DNA of 64,000 nt from Lineus longissimus (GCF_910592395.1 NC_088320.1:13640501-13704500), one strand, 5' to 3'; numbered from the stretch's first letter, positions 39,650-51,895 are shown. Made by a program: numbers and translations. Notes: a model not told the origin generated them from the sequence alone.

Positions 39650-41220
39650 CCAGCTCGACCACTCTTTCTAAAAACCTAGGCTTAGTTTTACTCAGGTTCA
39701 CAGATATGCCCCACATCAATCAATAATCAAGGAGTGCGTCCAATTGTTTTATAGACCAACGGCCGATCTCGAAACTAAGATTGTGTCGTCTGCATACATC
39801 ATACAAAATACAGAAGACAGAATTTCGCCTTGTTGCAGACCAGTAACACTGGTGAACTCGTTACTCATTTCACCATTTCATCTGACCGTTGAACACAAGC
39901 ACTTTGCATGGAGTTTAAAATACCGAACATTTTACCTTTAAGACCATATTTCATAAGCTTATACAATAGACCTTTTTTGTCAAACGCTCGTGAGTAATCG
40001 ACAAAGCAACAGTATAACCGTTCGTTTATATTGACAGATCGCTCGACCATGCTTCTAAGTGTGAACGCTACATCTAGTGTACCAAGTCCTGGTCTAAAAA
40101 CCAGCCTGACCATTTCAAAGCATATTCTGTCCTTGAGACCAATTCATAGGTCTGGCATTTAGCACGGAGGTGAACATTTCACCTAAATTACTAATCAGAG
40201 AGATGCCACGATAATTAGTAATCTCATTAGCACCGTTTTCTTATGTAACGGCACAATAACAGCATTGCTCCAAAGCTTTGGATAGGCGCCTACAGAGAAC
40301 ACACGATTGAATAACTTATTTAAAGGGAACTGAAACCGCCAAGCCAGTTCGTATGACCTCGTTTTCATTTCCCGCGTATGGGGTGATCAGAACGAGGCAT
40401 GAATGAAACATCGCGCCTAGCTGTCAATCATTGAGTGACGTCACTACTATGGAATTTACTACGAAAACTCATGAATGAAAGATCGCATGACTCACGTGAT
40501 TCTCACATGATTCTCAATATTAACAAATTGAACTGCGCATGCTCGGGCACTGGGGGCGGAACTACAAATCTGAACTCGTATAGGAAGTTGGAAGTTTGGC
40601 TTTCTCGGGCGGTGAAAGTCGAAAAGTTGAATAAATCGCTCGGCGGTTCCAGTTCCCTTTAAGACCGGTAACAACATTACATTGTTTTCCAGTATACATT
40701 CTGTTAGGATACTGTCCTCCGCGGGAGCCTTATTTCTATCCAACTTATAGCGATAGCGCTAAGAAGCCCAGCATCACTAAAGACAGCTCAGGCGTGTTGA
40801 CTAAGTAAGTCAAGTTCGCTGCTATTTTATTTTCTACCTGAAGTTGTCATGGAACTCATTAGCGACCAGTGTGTTACGGGGTCCGGCTTCTTTCCATTTT
40901 AGAATTTTGAAATATTTTCTAGGATTGCGTTTTTTCAGTACCTGCATTGAAAGAGACAGCCCACTTAAACGCCCTTTTCTTAGCTAGTAACAGTTCGTAG
41001 GCGGGCTTAGACCGGCTTCTTTTGAACTCCTTTAGCGCAGCCTTGTTGAATTTCATTTTATCATAACATTCGCGTTTGAACCAGTTGGGAGCGTCTCCTA
41101 ACGAAAACACAAGAGTACACTTTTCAGGAAAAATACGTGTCCCCAATTGGCTGTCATGCGGTAGTAACGAGATCGACATAATGATTGACTCCCAATTCAT
41201 TCGCGGAATGAGCTGTAGGT
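39650..41220 (-). mobile_element. Decayed LINE reverse transcriptase (copy A), split by a MITE
   Basis: In minus order: a linker (NWFKRECYDKMKFNKAALKE), NKAPAEDSILTECILEN, then after the MITE LYCCFVDYSRAFDKKGLLYK, a GLQQGEILSSV box, and MMYADDTILVS with the catalytic YADD near 39790, followed by a WGISVNLSKTKP thumb segment. Several frameshifts. Clade not certain. Copy B is at about 61485-63160. Confidence 0.7.
40324..40658. mobile_element. MITE with TTAA target duplication (piggyBac-like), copy A
   Basis: AGGGAACTGAAACCGCC at the left is inverted at the right (GGCGGTTCCAGTTCCCT, one mismatch). TTAA flanks both sides (40320-40323, 40659-40662). TTAA targets are typical of piggyBac-type transposition. 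It lies inside the LINE reverse transcriptase. Copy B is at 62267-62595. Confidence 0.75.
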
Positions 41221-41613
41221 CTTCTGTAAGTTTTTTTATTGTGTTCTCCAGGTCATTTTAAAATTGATTAGCATGTGCATCGTTCCGTGCCACTCGATCA
41301 TACGAAGTGCGAGCTTTGCAATTATTGATAGGAGTGGCAGCTTCAGAATTAACACCAGCAATAAAACAGCTAATAGGAACATGGCTAGATGTTGTGCTTA
41401 GGTCAACCACTTTGAATGACTCGACGAAACTAGTGCTATGATGGACGTGCCATTATGGGTAAAGCATGTGAACCTTCAACTATCGGGGTTTGTATCTCCA
41501 TTCAGAATTGACAAGCCGCACGAGCCACATAAATAAAGAAGACTTCCACCCTGAGCATTCACATTCATAACTCTTCAGAACTCCTCTCCTCGGAAAGTGA
41601 ATGATCAGAGAAT

Positions 41614-42146
41614 TCTTCTTCTTTTCGGCGTTCGCCCGGCACTTGGAGCTGATTTTCTCCAGAGAGCATTCTTGTTCCAAAGCAGGATGACTGTTTATGC
41701 GTGACACTACGGTTATGCGCCAATTGGGTTTATTGGCCTAGTGAATCCGACTTCGGCGAAAGGCTGAGTCCACGCGAGCTACTCATATTTCACTTGGTGG
41801 GGTCTTGAACCTGCCCTGGCATAGACGCAAGATACAATGAACCTCGGTTTTAATTTTTAATGTCTCATTCGAAGGACTGTGAAGAGCCAGGAATTTTAGA
41901 TCCTTGAAAAGCCACGCCGGTGTACCAGCGATAGCAGTCCTAGGGTTAGTTGTCCCCAAAACAAAACACGGGTATTGTCAACGGTTATGGTTAGGGTTAG
42001 TCGTATACTCGTAAAAAGAGAACACCAAGCCTTAATCAGCTTTTACAATAGAAAGCGGACTATGGTTCCATGAGGACTTTGATTGCGATCACACCGGTTC
42101 ATCCAGAAATACAATTTGGGTTCTCCCCGAATCGAAACCGGGCCGC
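41614..42146 (-). mobile_element. Older SINE copy, interrupted by a 173-bp insertion
   Basis: The body (41614-41920) and part of the tRNA-like head (42094-42146, with a degraded B box) match the SINE at 24326-24724. The head is truncated. Confidence 0.75.
41921..42093. mobile_element. 173-bp insertion with TGT...ACA ends and CCGG duplication
   Basis: CCGG occurs at 41917-41920 and again at 42094-42097, where the uninterrupted SINE at 24326-24724 has it once. The insert starts TGTACC and ends TCACA, as in LTRs (TG...CA with 4-6 bp target duplications). It is very short for a solo LTR. Also in copy B (63860 onward), so older than the duplication. Confidence 0.55.
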
Positions 42147-42235
42147 GATATTTTTTTCCCAAATGACATATCCATTGCAATTGTTATTCGTAGTTCCTAT
42201 TGCTCTTCTATCATAAAGAGGGCGTGGGCGCAGGG

Positions 42236-42270
42236 GACGGTAAGGGTCAGGGTTAGGGTAAGGGTTAGAC
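42236..42270 (+). repeat. Telomere-like interstitial TTAGGG-type tract
   Basis: GGTAAGGGTCAGGGTTAGGG and neighbours: degenerate TTAGGG units. Single AGGGTTAG words also occur at 41941 and 41990. Confidence 0.5.
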
Positions 42271-42339
42271 GAATTTCACCCACTCATTGCGGAAATATAT
42301 TAACACTCGCCACTGTTTCGCCAAGCGTTTCTATGCATT

Positions 42340-42660
42340 ATGAATCGATAGCTGTGGAAACAATCCAAACCCTCGATTACTTCCCTTCTGATTGCGTCTC
42401 TCTGTCCTCTTAAGGTCTCAACTGCAGCGACGATTCTGGAACATAAGTCATTGATATCTTGTGGAGGCAACTTGTAAACTTGATTCTAAAGATGTCCCCA
42501 CAAAACAACCCACAGGGGGTGAGGTTCCGGGGACCTTTGTTGGCCTCTCAATCTCATGGCTGATCGCACCAAATGCATCTGCTACTTGCTTGAGGCTTCC
42601 AGTCCTCAACCACTCTGTTACCGCAAACACACGCCGCTCAGTAGTAAGCTGCATTTTTCT
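42340..42660 (-). pseudogene. DNA transposon transposase remnant (helix-turn-helix N-terminus fused to a C-terminal tail)
   Basis: The N-terminus reads MQLTTERRVFAVTEWLRTGS then LKQVADAF, the winged-helix start of a mariner-like transposase family (ERxFAVxxxxxTGSxxxVxxxF). It joins directly to a C-terminal-looking segment (LPPQDINDLCSRIVAAVETL). The DDE core is missing, so this is an internal deletion copy. Confidence 0.45.
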
Positions 42661-43928
42661 GGTCTGAGAAAATGAGCAACCTTTTCAACTTCAAGGAGGG
42701 TGCAATGAATAAAACATGCAGAGGATTGCATAATTTTGAGGCCCAACAAAAGCCCTGCACTGGGCAAACAAGGTTCGATCATTACCAAAACATCTATCTG
42801 GTGCAAGACCAGTTCTGCCATGGTTGATTGAACTCTTTCGTGCTCAATCATCTGTGACAGTAAATTGGATTTATTGGTGTCATAAGAAAGAGGACATCAT
42901 TAGGTAATAAATGGTTGTTGCCAATTTCCAAAATGTGACCCGTCTCATCATAACCAGGCGCATATCGCACAGAAGATGAGCCTAAATGACACCAGGAGAT
43001 AATGAAAGAAATTGACGCCGTGCTCATATTTCACAAAAGACAGACAATAGAGAAATGAACAAATAGTCCGTCTAAACCTGCCAAGCTCAGAGCGACATGC
43101 GCCTGGTTTTGCTGTGACGGGTTACAAATGTTTAGACATGTCCAAGAATTTAACAAATTAATCTCGGTTTCTTTTTTTAAAATACCCTTTATAATCTATA
43201 TGTACATGTATATCAAATCCACGGAAAATCTGTAGATAATTTGTTCATAAAGGATCTAGTAAGGTTGTACACATTTACAAATTATACAGATTATACAGAT
43301 TCTATACACGCTTAGATTCTATATAGCATTCATGCCATTTTCTTTAACGTCTGCTACAGAACGTTTTGTCTGTGTACTTGGCAGTGACATCATCAAAATA
43401 TCGAGAAAGCAGGTCGTCCGATAGAGAAATCTATTGGCTGAACTCTCGTAGACCGTGTAAATGCAATAGCATTCCGCGAAGTTACTATTTATAGCTCACA
43501 ATGTCATTTGCATAAGATATTGATGACGTTTTAGTCACGTGACAGTCGGACATCGACACTTATTTCTACGCATTTGAGCTTATTTCAAAGTCAATTATCT
43601 TTGACCCTGCATTGTTTTTAGCATGAATGATACCATAGAGTCAGAGAGAGAAATATTCAGAACAATTATGTAGTATTTCCAACACTCGGACATGTGCCAG
43701 ATTGAATCTAACTGCCCTAGTTAGAAAGCCTGAATCCATTACGAAACCGCATGTTTGTCCGACATTGTCTGTAATTCAGCGATGGGGAAATAGAGGGCAG
43801 CAGCTGCAGTGACGTCATCTTCGCGGAATGCTATACATGACATAGGTGGACTATTGCACGTTCTGACCAACATGGACAGAGCTTCAGCAAGATTAGTGTT
43901 TTCATCATTCCATTTCATGACAATGCAT
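42661..43928. other. Sequence without a supported gene
   Basis: No frame with a recognised motif. AT-rich direct repeats with ATTATACAGATT words lie near 43270-43300. Confidence 0.4.
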
Positions 43929-44111
43929 ATTAGCGGAACCGATAATAATTTAACCTCTGCAATCTTACGAGTTCAGTCAATTCTTCGATGTAGCGTGGCA
44001 TGCTCGAATATTCATAGGTGCGTTGCTTTTTCCACCACCTACCACTTGAACGGCCATGACGGCCATAATCCAAGGTTAACCTGTCATCTTCGCAAGGATA
44101 CTGCTACGAAG
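43929..44111 (+). CDS. Possible PAN/apple-like domain exon
   Basis: The frame reads TSAILRVQSILRCSVACSNI and HRCVAFSTTYHLNGHDGHNP then RLTCHLR. The spacing C-x3-C-x5-C-x-A-F...C-x-L is that of PAN-like domains in secreted or surface invertebrate proteins. An AG just before (CATATTAG) could be a 3' splice site. No full gene can be assembled here, so this may be one exon of an intron-rich gene. Confidence 0.3.
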
Positions 44112-44249
44112 GGCTGGAATTGCCGTGGCCGGAGAACAAGACATCGGTTTTGGAAAAAGCAGGTAGCTAACTTTTCAGTTTTCATATTCGCAACCTATTT
44201 TGCAATAAAGACATTATTTGCTGTTATTGCGGGCACAACAAGTTAAACG

Positions 44250-46390
44250 CCGGTACGGTGGTGCTCTCGATCCGTCGTTGGTCACCCCCCCCCCCCCCCT
44301 CCCCCCTTCACTCTATACTCTGAAACGTTTACCAATTTTCGGCGAACTGGTAGATATGAAAGATCACCGCGGTGTGCATGCCATGATATGGAGCTCTTTA
44401 AACGAGCTATATGGTTAGATAGTGTGTATACCGTCAACAAAAAAAAGTTGACCCGGAACAAGAAAACCTCCACCCCCAGGTGAAATGTTTGCACGCGAAT
44501 CGTATACGCCGATGCACAGCAATTTACCTGGGGAGAGTTTTTCTTTTTCCAAAACAATGCAGCGGGACCGATGATTTTACGCAGAGTAGCCGCAGAGTAG
44601 CCGCCGATTTCGTCAAAACAGGGGCGAATCAAAGTGTGACGATAACCTGGTGCGAAGCGAAATGCATTAAACAAGAATCTGCATCGCTGCCAGAGATTAT
44701 GTTTCTCTTTCCGCGAAGAAATCGTGCTTTGAACTGGCAAAAGTCCGCAAAAGATTTCGAGTCTGCTAACTTTTCCGTCGTACGCATATGCGCACCAACA
44801 TGATCGGTCCGGGGCTGCCCGTTTCGACGACGATTTCGTCAATGTCATGGGGTGTGGGAGGATGTCGACGGTCTAGTCCTATTAATAATACAATAATCTT
44901 GAAAATACATTGGTCTCAATGTTTATTCCCCGTTTCTATGACAAAATCCTATCGTGAAACCTGAAACCATTCGTCCACAACACAAGCCATTTCAATTTTC
45001 CGTAGAAAGCGCATGCGCACTAATTCAAACGCACGCGCTACCATCGAACTATTCCCGCTTAACATTGTGTGCTAGCCAACTGCCATGATGGCAGCATCCT
45101 TACTATATACCCCCCCCCCCCTCACCACCACCACCACCCGAGTCTTCTCGCTCACCAGCCCTATTAACGAAGAGCTCCCTATCAAGGCATTAACATTCCC
45201 CATATTAAAACATATTATTCTCACTATATGCAAAAGAGTTGGAGTTTTGATATTTTCTTTTGTAATGATTTTGTAACCTTGTTGCATATGTGGTAACGGA
45301 GATCGCGTAATGTACGTTGCATTAGATGTACCTTCTATATGTTACGTAGGCTTTCATTGTGTGTGTGTGTGGGGGGGGGGGGGGGGGGGGGTGTCAGTCG
45401 ATTTTGGGGTGTAGAACTCTTATTTCCACGTGTCTGTGATGAGAGTTGAGGAACATGCTCGACGAGGCGATCGATCATGTGCACTAAATGTAGAACACAA
45501 ATGACACAGTGAATAAATCGAACTGGAAAAAAAGACTATGTAAGATTTTTACCAACATCGCTGTTTAAAAAGAAACCCCATTCTCGTTCTTATGCACGGC
45601 GTACATTCAAATGAGGAATAAAATGTACAGCTACACTTCAATTTTGAGAATGGATTACAGCGTCTGATGATAACTTCGACTCGCCTGAACTTGTAAACAT
45701 TTCACAGTGAAAAATTCCGTGTAACTGCACAATACTATTTTGAATATCTATGCCTTAGGCGTATATATTAAAGTCGTTGACTGCAATCATTTCATTGCAG
45801 CCATATCATGAACCGATCCTATTTTGGAATTGCAAAATTTACTGTAAAAATGCAGATGGAATATCGCTATGAAAACATTAGTCGATTAACTGAATATCTT
45901 AATAGATAACTGTAATCAAACCTCGGAGGTGAAGTCGGAACTGCGGAAACATCTTAAAACGGTATGAGAAAATCGATATCCTAATATCTGCGCTCTGTTA
46001 CTTATTACATATATTTATTGTATATTTGAAAAAGTATACAATGAATATTTGCAATGTTCCATCAGTATCAAATTGTTCAAACCTCGAAATTTATCGACTT
46101 ATATATCTAATATCAATCTTTTCAGTTTCACTGTTTTAGGGTATTTCCGCCTTGTTACCCCAGATTCCGCAGTTTTCGCAGATTCCGCTGAATAGCCATG
46201 GCCGTCAGGATGGGATGCGGAGCGGAGCGCAACCTCTTTAATTTACGGGGATCCAAAACAGGCATTATACGTTGATAATGGATTGATATAATCAAGATGC
46301 GTGCATTACTTATCACGCGTGTCTAATCAAGAGAGGAGCAGCCTTCCATCTCCAACATGTCATGTATTCACTTTAGAATTTGAACATACT
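44250..46390. other. Sequence with long homopolymers, no supported gene
   Basis: C runs at 44284-44299 and 45109-45121 and a G run at 45371-45391 after a short GT tract. Open frames crossing these runs (for example on the minus strand at 44282-44848) are composition artefacts. Confidence 0.45.
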
Positions 46391-46392
46391 CT

Positions 46393-46705
46393 AAAACCCC
46401 GAATACAAGGAATGATGCTCCGCCCCCAATCGTTACATTGGTTTTGAATGGGAATTGACAAATAAGTATTATTCTCTTATCAATGGCATGGGCCATGGAG
46501 TCGCATGTGTTATAATCACGCTCTGATCTTGGCTGACATTGACAATGAAACGAAATCAACATCACTGGTTATAGTAGGCCCATTTCTTCTAATAAAAGAG
46601 ACCCGTTGTGTCGTTTCTTTAGAATTGATATTGAGGTTCTAGAATCTCTCTTCCATTGTAATGATTGGTGGTGGAGCCTCATTCCTTGTATTGGAGGTAT
46701 TCATC
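46393..46705. repeat. Inverted repeat pair upstream of an unrecognised gene
   Basis: AATACAAGGAATGATGCTCC at 46401-46420 and the following ~25 bases recur inverted at 46655-46705 (GGAGCCTCATTCCTTGTATT), with 6 or so mismatches. Arms of about 45 bases, spacer about 215. Confidence 0.6.
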
Positions 46706-46963
46706 CTTTATAACCCGAACACTACATTCAGAGATGTCATATACATATCTTAACTTTCAACCGAAACGCCGAACTAGTAGAGGGGCAACTATCGGTCGTA
46801 CCGTGATGTGAGGATCCATGGCCAATTCCCAGCGTGGGCGGCATCGGTATTTTACCACACGAAGTTAAGGGTCATAGTCACGGTGGCCTTTTTTCATTAC
46901 ACTTTGAGCTCTCATCGTAATGTCTACGTCTTCAGCCAAGAGACTATAAGTGGAGATTTTAGA

Positions 46964-47887
46964 ATGACATCTAATTTTCATTTTTACGAGCTCACCTACA
47001 TTGCTGGCGAATTTGACGATGATGTAATAGGTGTTAGCACTCGTCGTGGACGGAAGTCTGCCTATGAAAAATTTCGGGCATTTCTATTTGATTTGAATGG
47101 AAAAGGTTATTGCCGAAAATTGATTTTACCGTATGACGAACTTAAGAAAAGCCTCGGTCCGAGAAATTCGACGTTCGAATATTTCAAAATGGTTTCATGC
47201 GGTGAGAATGTTTTCTTAGAGATGACCTTTCGATGCAAATTTAAGAAGCACAAGTACAGGGAAAATACCCTTTCTATATCTTGGTTAGATTGGTATAAAA
47301 TAGTAAACGTAGGGTTCGTTCTTAAACTTCAGTATGTAAAACGCCTAAAAGGGAAGCGCTACTCTCTCATGTCTGAAGCCGACATAGTTAACTCACTTAA
47401 TATGGATAACATCATACTAGAAGATATCAAATGTGATTTAAATGGTTATCTCTATAAATCATCAGGCAGCGCACATCCAATCACCATCTTAGAAAAACCG
47501 TACGAGCATGGTACATCCACCTCGATTATCTTTCGTGATGATTTCTTCAGAAAATTTGGAGACTCTCCAATTGTGTCTTTGCTCGGGTCTCATAACGTTG
47601 TCATTGAGGTTCATCGGTCAAAAGTTGTCACCAACGTCGTTCTAAGTGACCCTACGGAGAACTACAAGTTTCATTCTAAGAAACACGCTAAATTAATTTT
47701 TATGTTAAACTTGGAGCCATGCCTTGACCAATCAGATGTTAAAGCTAGGCCTACGTTATTGATGACATTAGATGCCCAGTTTGTCTCATATTATATGCTT
47801 ATTGTTGATGCGAATGAAAGAATAATCGCCTGGCCAAAATTTGGTTCTAGTAATAAGCAGTTGACGGCGAAAGCATTTATTGTGTGA
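46964..47887 (+). CDS. Unrecognised intronless gene, 307 residues
   Basis: An uninterrupted frame of 307 codons from the ATG at 46964; the frame is open upstream to 46808 but without an ATG. The protein has no membrane segment or signal peptide. It is mixed alpha/beta in pattern, with basic stretches (CKFKKHKYRENTLSIS, SRRGRK-like start TRRGRKSAYEKFRAFLFDLN) and ends KFGSSNKQLTAKAFIV. The length is far above chance in this AT-rich stretch. I recognise no family. It could be a host orphan, a retrogene, or a gene of an unrecognised mobile or viral element. An inverted repeat pair lies 260-570 bases upstream. Confidence 0.6.
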   Translation: MTSNFHFYELTYIAGEFDDDVIGVSTRRGRKSAYEKFRAFLFDLNGKGYCRKLILPYDELKKSLGPRNSTFEYFKMVSCGENVFLEMTFRCKFKKHKYRENTLSISWLDWYKIVNVGFVLKLQYVKRLKGKRYSLMSEADIVNSLNMDNIILEDIKCDLNGYLYKSSGSAHPITILEKPYEHGTSTSIIFRDDFFRKFGDSPIVSLLGSHNVVIEVHRSKVVTNVVLSDPTENYKFHSKKHAKLIFMLNLEPCLDQSDVKARPTLLMTLDAQFVSYYMLIVDANERIIAWPKFGSSNKQLTAKAFIV

Positions 47888-50800
47888 AAAAAAAAGTATT
47901 TTGTGTTTTAACTGAACTGCGTGAACAAAACTCCCATTTAATGTAATACATAAAGCTGAGTAAAGGAAACCACTTGAAAATATAAATGATAGTGAGTTTT
48001 GAACAGTAAAAGCCTCCGATTAAAATAAGTTCTTGATGTGAGCAGTTTCGGGGACGGTTGCGAAATCCTCACTTTTACTTTTATCCCGTGAATTGCATCA
48101 CAATTTAGCATGTATTGTATCATACAACCTAAGTCAGACCATCAACCTTGATCCTGGCCGGCTTTAAACATCCCTCAGTATTTGTCACCGATCATTTCAT
48201 TCATAGCAATGTTCCCTCGTCTTTATCGTGACAGGACCTCTTAAAGGCCACGACTCCTGCTTTTATGATTGCATGACATGTACAGATCCTCAAAGAGGAG
48301 ACTTAAAGCTCCGCATTAAATCAAGTTTGATCAAAATTGAAGCACCCAGTCAGAGATAAAGCAAGATTAACTGTTTTGTTTACATGTTATGTAACAGCCT
48401 TGGTTAGGTTTCTAAGTGAAGTCAGGCGGCAAGTTTACTGACATAGATCAGACTGATGTTTGATTTCTTACTATAATGGTATAAATTTGTCTGTATTACC
48501 TTACCTTTTTATAGGGTATATCGAATGTCAATGAAAAACTGACTTCATATATCAATTTTAAGAGCATTCATTGATATTTGTCCTCCCAAGTAGGGCAATA
48601 GCCTGATCTACATCACAACTTTTGCTGAACCCGCCGCCTGGCTCTGACAAGCCAGTTGCTGGCCTGATTAGGTAATCAAGTTGTCAAACACATCTTCAAA
48701 ATTGATGGAGCTAATTGCATTGGGTTTTCTGTATTGTATAAAGTGTTAGGTACACTTTTGAAATCGTCTTACAGCAGAAAATGGCAAAATACCTGGAGTT
48801 ATGGCCTTTAAGGAAGGTGATAATACAGACATTGTACAGCTCCGAAGGGACAAGATTTTAGACTGTTAATGGTAATAATGCGAAACTTTCTCAAAGTAAT
48901 TATGGTTTATATCTATAAATCAAAGCCAGACTAGACATCGGTTCTTTCCACTTTTCCAAAACACGCAAGACATGGTTGCATGAAAAAACTTCATTGATAA
49001 TTTGGCTGATCAGACTTTTCATACTCAACTATGTCTTGTAGTTGAACTTACACATGCGATAAGCAGGACCGTCTCGTTTGAAAGACGTGACCGTCCTTCG
49101 AATGAGATTCTGCTCTCGGTCTGGTTAGCGAGAGAGATATGGTGAAAACAGTTCGACGACTAGACTTTTATTGCCTGCAGCTCTATACGTGTAATTGGGA
49201 ATTAAAATTGAAAGAATGCATTATTCGGAGGTTTCAGCTTGCATCTTCTTCAAGCTCAAAATCTTTGAGTTTGATATGCTTGCACACCCTGCTGTCCAGG
49301 TTTCATTACAATATGGTTACATAGCTGCTAGCTATGATCCAGGTCAGATTACTAGAACCGACTGGACAAGAACGAATTAGGACTTCGTACTTTCAGGGCG
49401 GTTGTTAAGATGATTACATTGAATTCATGCGAGGGTGGCGGTCCTTTTGGAGAATGTGCATGCGTGGACGTCAGGCTGTTCTCTCAATTGTAATTGACAC
49501 CAATTTCGAAATGCGTTTGAAAGGCTCCTTTCAAATAATACTAATTGATGCTGGTGACCACTGGAGATGCCGTGATCTCATCTTTCTGCGGTAATTCGAT
49601 TCATTTATGTGATGAATACAGGTCAGTAGCAGCAATCGCTCCAAGCAATCAAATGAATGGGCGGCATTTATTGCAATATGCTTGTTGTTGTTTTTCTTCT
49701 GGTTCTTCTTCTTCTTCATCAGTTAACGATTTTTCTGAGCGTGTTTGATGCTTTTCATCGACGCATGGAGAGCTAACTCGGGTCACATCGGAGTCAACAT
49801 CGGAAATCCTTTTTTTGTGCAATTTATTGATTGAAACTACTTATGTAGAATAGGAGATGACTGGACAGCCGATATCTTGGTAATATTGCCCTTAATAATG
49901 CCAATAGTCCTTTAAGGCCACCTTAAAACCGAAAATTTCAAACCAGACCCCCCAAATCACTAATGACCACGAATTTTTTTAAACACTTCTTATAGGTTTA
50001 ATCCAAAAATACCGGTTTTCATGTGAATGACTAAAGTAATTACTGCTCGAGAAAAATGTGATTTGACCGTCGGGTTGCAAAGCCAATCCGCTTAAACCAA
50101 GGAAACTTTGAAAGCTACCTAAGCAAGTATATGCTGCTTGTTTGTTTTGGTTTCGATTCGTATGTTTTATGTTGCGTTGTGGGCGATCGATTTATAGATA
50201 TACGGAAAACATTTCTTATATAAAAGTTCAAGTCTAATTTCATACAAGTTTTATATAAAATTCATATAAAAACCAGTACATGTATATGCATTTTATATAA
50301 AATTGATGTATTCATTTGTGTATAGTCTATTCATTCATTTACCTGTTCCACTACCTAACCCATATACTGTATTCTCCCACTTAAAGCTGAACTGCATGCA
50401 CAAAACAAGAGCGTCCCATATGGCAATAGTAAGAAATTCAAACGATCGAAAGGTCCTTCTGAATACGGCCTGAAACATGATAGACCTCCAATGCTTCGAT
50501 GCGCTTGATTTCACAAACCAGCAAGTTACGAACTTAGTACAACAAATGCCGCGAGCATAGTGGGTGGCAGCACCAGACGGAGGAAGTAGTTCGCCTAGGG
50601 TTTTTTCGACACCCTCCGCACGGACTCCACACGTTCCGGAACACTCACTTACTTGTTAATCTGCAGTGATTAACCCGTTTTTATTGCAGTAAAGAAATGT
50701 TAATCGGGATTTTATATTATATTTTATATTTGCCCCGGGTATTCATATAGGGAGCTGTGCGCTACTTTGCGCACAGCGCTTGGGTCGAGTGAGGCGGTTT

Positions 50801-51138
50801 TGTTATTATGTGACGTGTATCACGTGATGAATTCCCATACGGTACTTCGAACAAAATTAAGAACTATTAACAACGTAAGGTGAAAGAGTACGACCAAAAT
50901 AAAGAGGGAAAATTGCGGATATGGATGAATGTTTTAAACATATAGTGACCCCAATACTTTCCCGGCTTATTTTCGTGTAATCCCACACTTTTGATTTAAT
51001 AGATGACCCCATATGCAAATTCAACCTGCTGAAATGGCCCCATATATAGAGAGTACAAAAAAATGCTATTTCTCCGAGATCGCTGCAAAGTTTACCCATT
51101 TAACCCGGCGAGGACCATCTCCATATCAACCACGACTT
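47888..51138. other. Unique sequence without a supported gene
   Basis: Only short frames. AT palindromes of ATATAAA type cluster at 50215-50300. An (AGAAGAAGA)-type tract lies on the minus strand at 49690-49720. No gene or element was recognised. Confidence 0.45.
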
Positions 51139-51663
51139 TCAGGAAACATTTCGAGGCCATCCGATCTGAACTGACGGAGGAGATGTGTGACAAACTATTT
51201 CAGCTCTACGTCCATTATAGTAGTGATGTCTGAACGTCAATGACAACACTGATGACGTCAGGTACATGTCCTGTACTACAACCACGAACTTGTAATCTAT
51301 GCCAATACTCACTCGCACATTGTCTGGAGCATTCGCCTGAAGCTGCTGAATGACGTCACCATCTGGTGCCAAGCCTCTGAAGTTGACCGCGGCTCGTCCT
51401 TTTCGTCCGTCTGTCGTAACTACTAGAGTCACCGTGCATCCAAGTTTTGGGTTGCCTCGGGATGATCTAATGTCAACATCACCAGTCGCTTCCATTTTTG
51501 ATCTTGGCACCATATAAAACAACACGAACGTCTCATTCATGTTCATGATGACATCAAAATCATCGTCTCTGATGAGGTCGGCAAACTCTCCCCGGTATGA
51601 ACGAAATGTTAGACCAAGGAATAAAGGTCCCAGGAACAATAATACTGATATTGTTAAAGGCAT
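51139..51663 (-). CDS. Putative secreted protein, 174 residues, family unknown
   Basis: The ATG at 51661-51663 opens a frame with a clear signal peptide (MPLTISVLLFLGPLFLGLTF). The mature part is beta-rich in pattern (TFVLFYMVPRSKMEATGDVD, CTVTLVVTTDGRKGRAAVNF, DYKFVVVVQDMYLTSSVLSL) with two Cys and one N-glycosylation site (NETF). No family recognised. The stop is at 51139. The frame could be a complete small gene or a first exon. The 220 bases upstream (51664-51885) are repeated at 26955-27190 without the coding part. Confidence 0.55.
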   Translation of the reverse strand: MPLTISVLLFLGPLFLGLTFRSYRGEFADLIRDDDFDVIMNMNETFVLFYMVPRSKMEATGDVDIRSSRGNPKLGCTVTLVVTTDGRKGRAAVNFRGLAPDGDVIQQLQANAPDNVRVSIGIDYKFVVVVQDMYLTSSVLSLTFRHHYYNGRRAEIVCHTSPPSVQIGWPRNVS

Positions 51664-51895
51664 CTTCAAGAGATTTGGCCCGTTTGATTTAATATCAGCA
51701 CTACATGGACATGCAAACCCGGGGTAATATATTTAATTTCTAATCACATCACTTCCATCAAAGACAGTTTGCTGAATTTTTATTTGGGGAAGCCCGTGAA
51801 GAAAGCTCCTAATGAATATTGATTTTCCAATATGATCACGGAGTTAAAGATGGCAGGTGACCAGCAGCATTAGGCCGTCTTTAGCGACAGACCAA
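51660..51895 (+). repeat. Second copy of the 0.22-kb repeat, 5' of the secreted-protein frame
   Basis: Matches 26955-27190 with roughly 85-90% identity by eye; includes the putative promoter/5' leader of the minus-strand gene. Confidence 0.6.

Larger units (their letters stand above)
31031..42061 (+). repeat. Large duplication, copy A
   Basis: Starts AGGATCTAGGAATATTAGAA and matches 52868-64000 base for base over more than 11 kb, with scattered substitutions and small indels. The offset is 21,837 at the left end and 21,939 at the right, so net indels are about 100 bases. Nested LINE, MITE and SINE copies are shared, so they are older than the duplication. Confidence 0.95.

Noticed and set aside
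42236-42270. True telomere or chromosome end
   Set aside because: Only a few degenerate TTAGGG units inside ordinary repeat DNA.
44282-44848. Long minus-strand open frame of 188 codons
   Set aside because: It starts in a C/G homopolymer, has no domain or good composition, and overlaps other chance frames.
46808-46963. N-terminal extension of the 46964 gene
   Set aside because: It begins with GTG and has no ATG in phase; ordinary nuclear translation would start at 46964.
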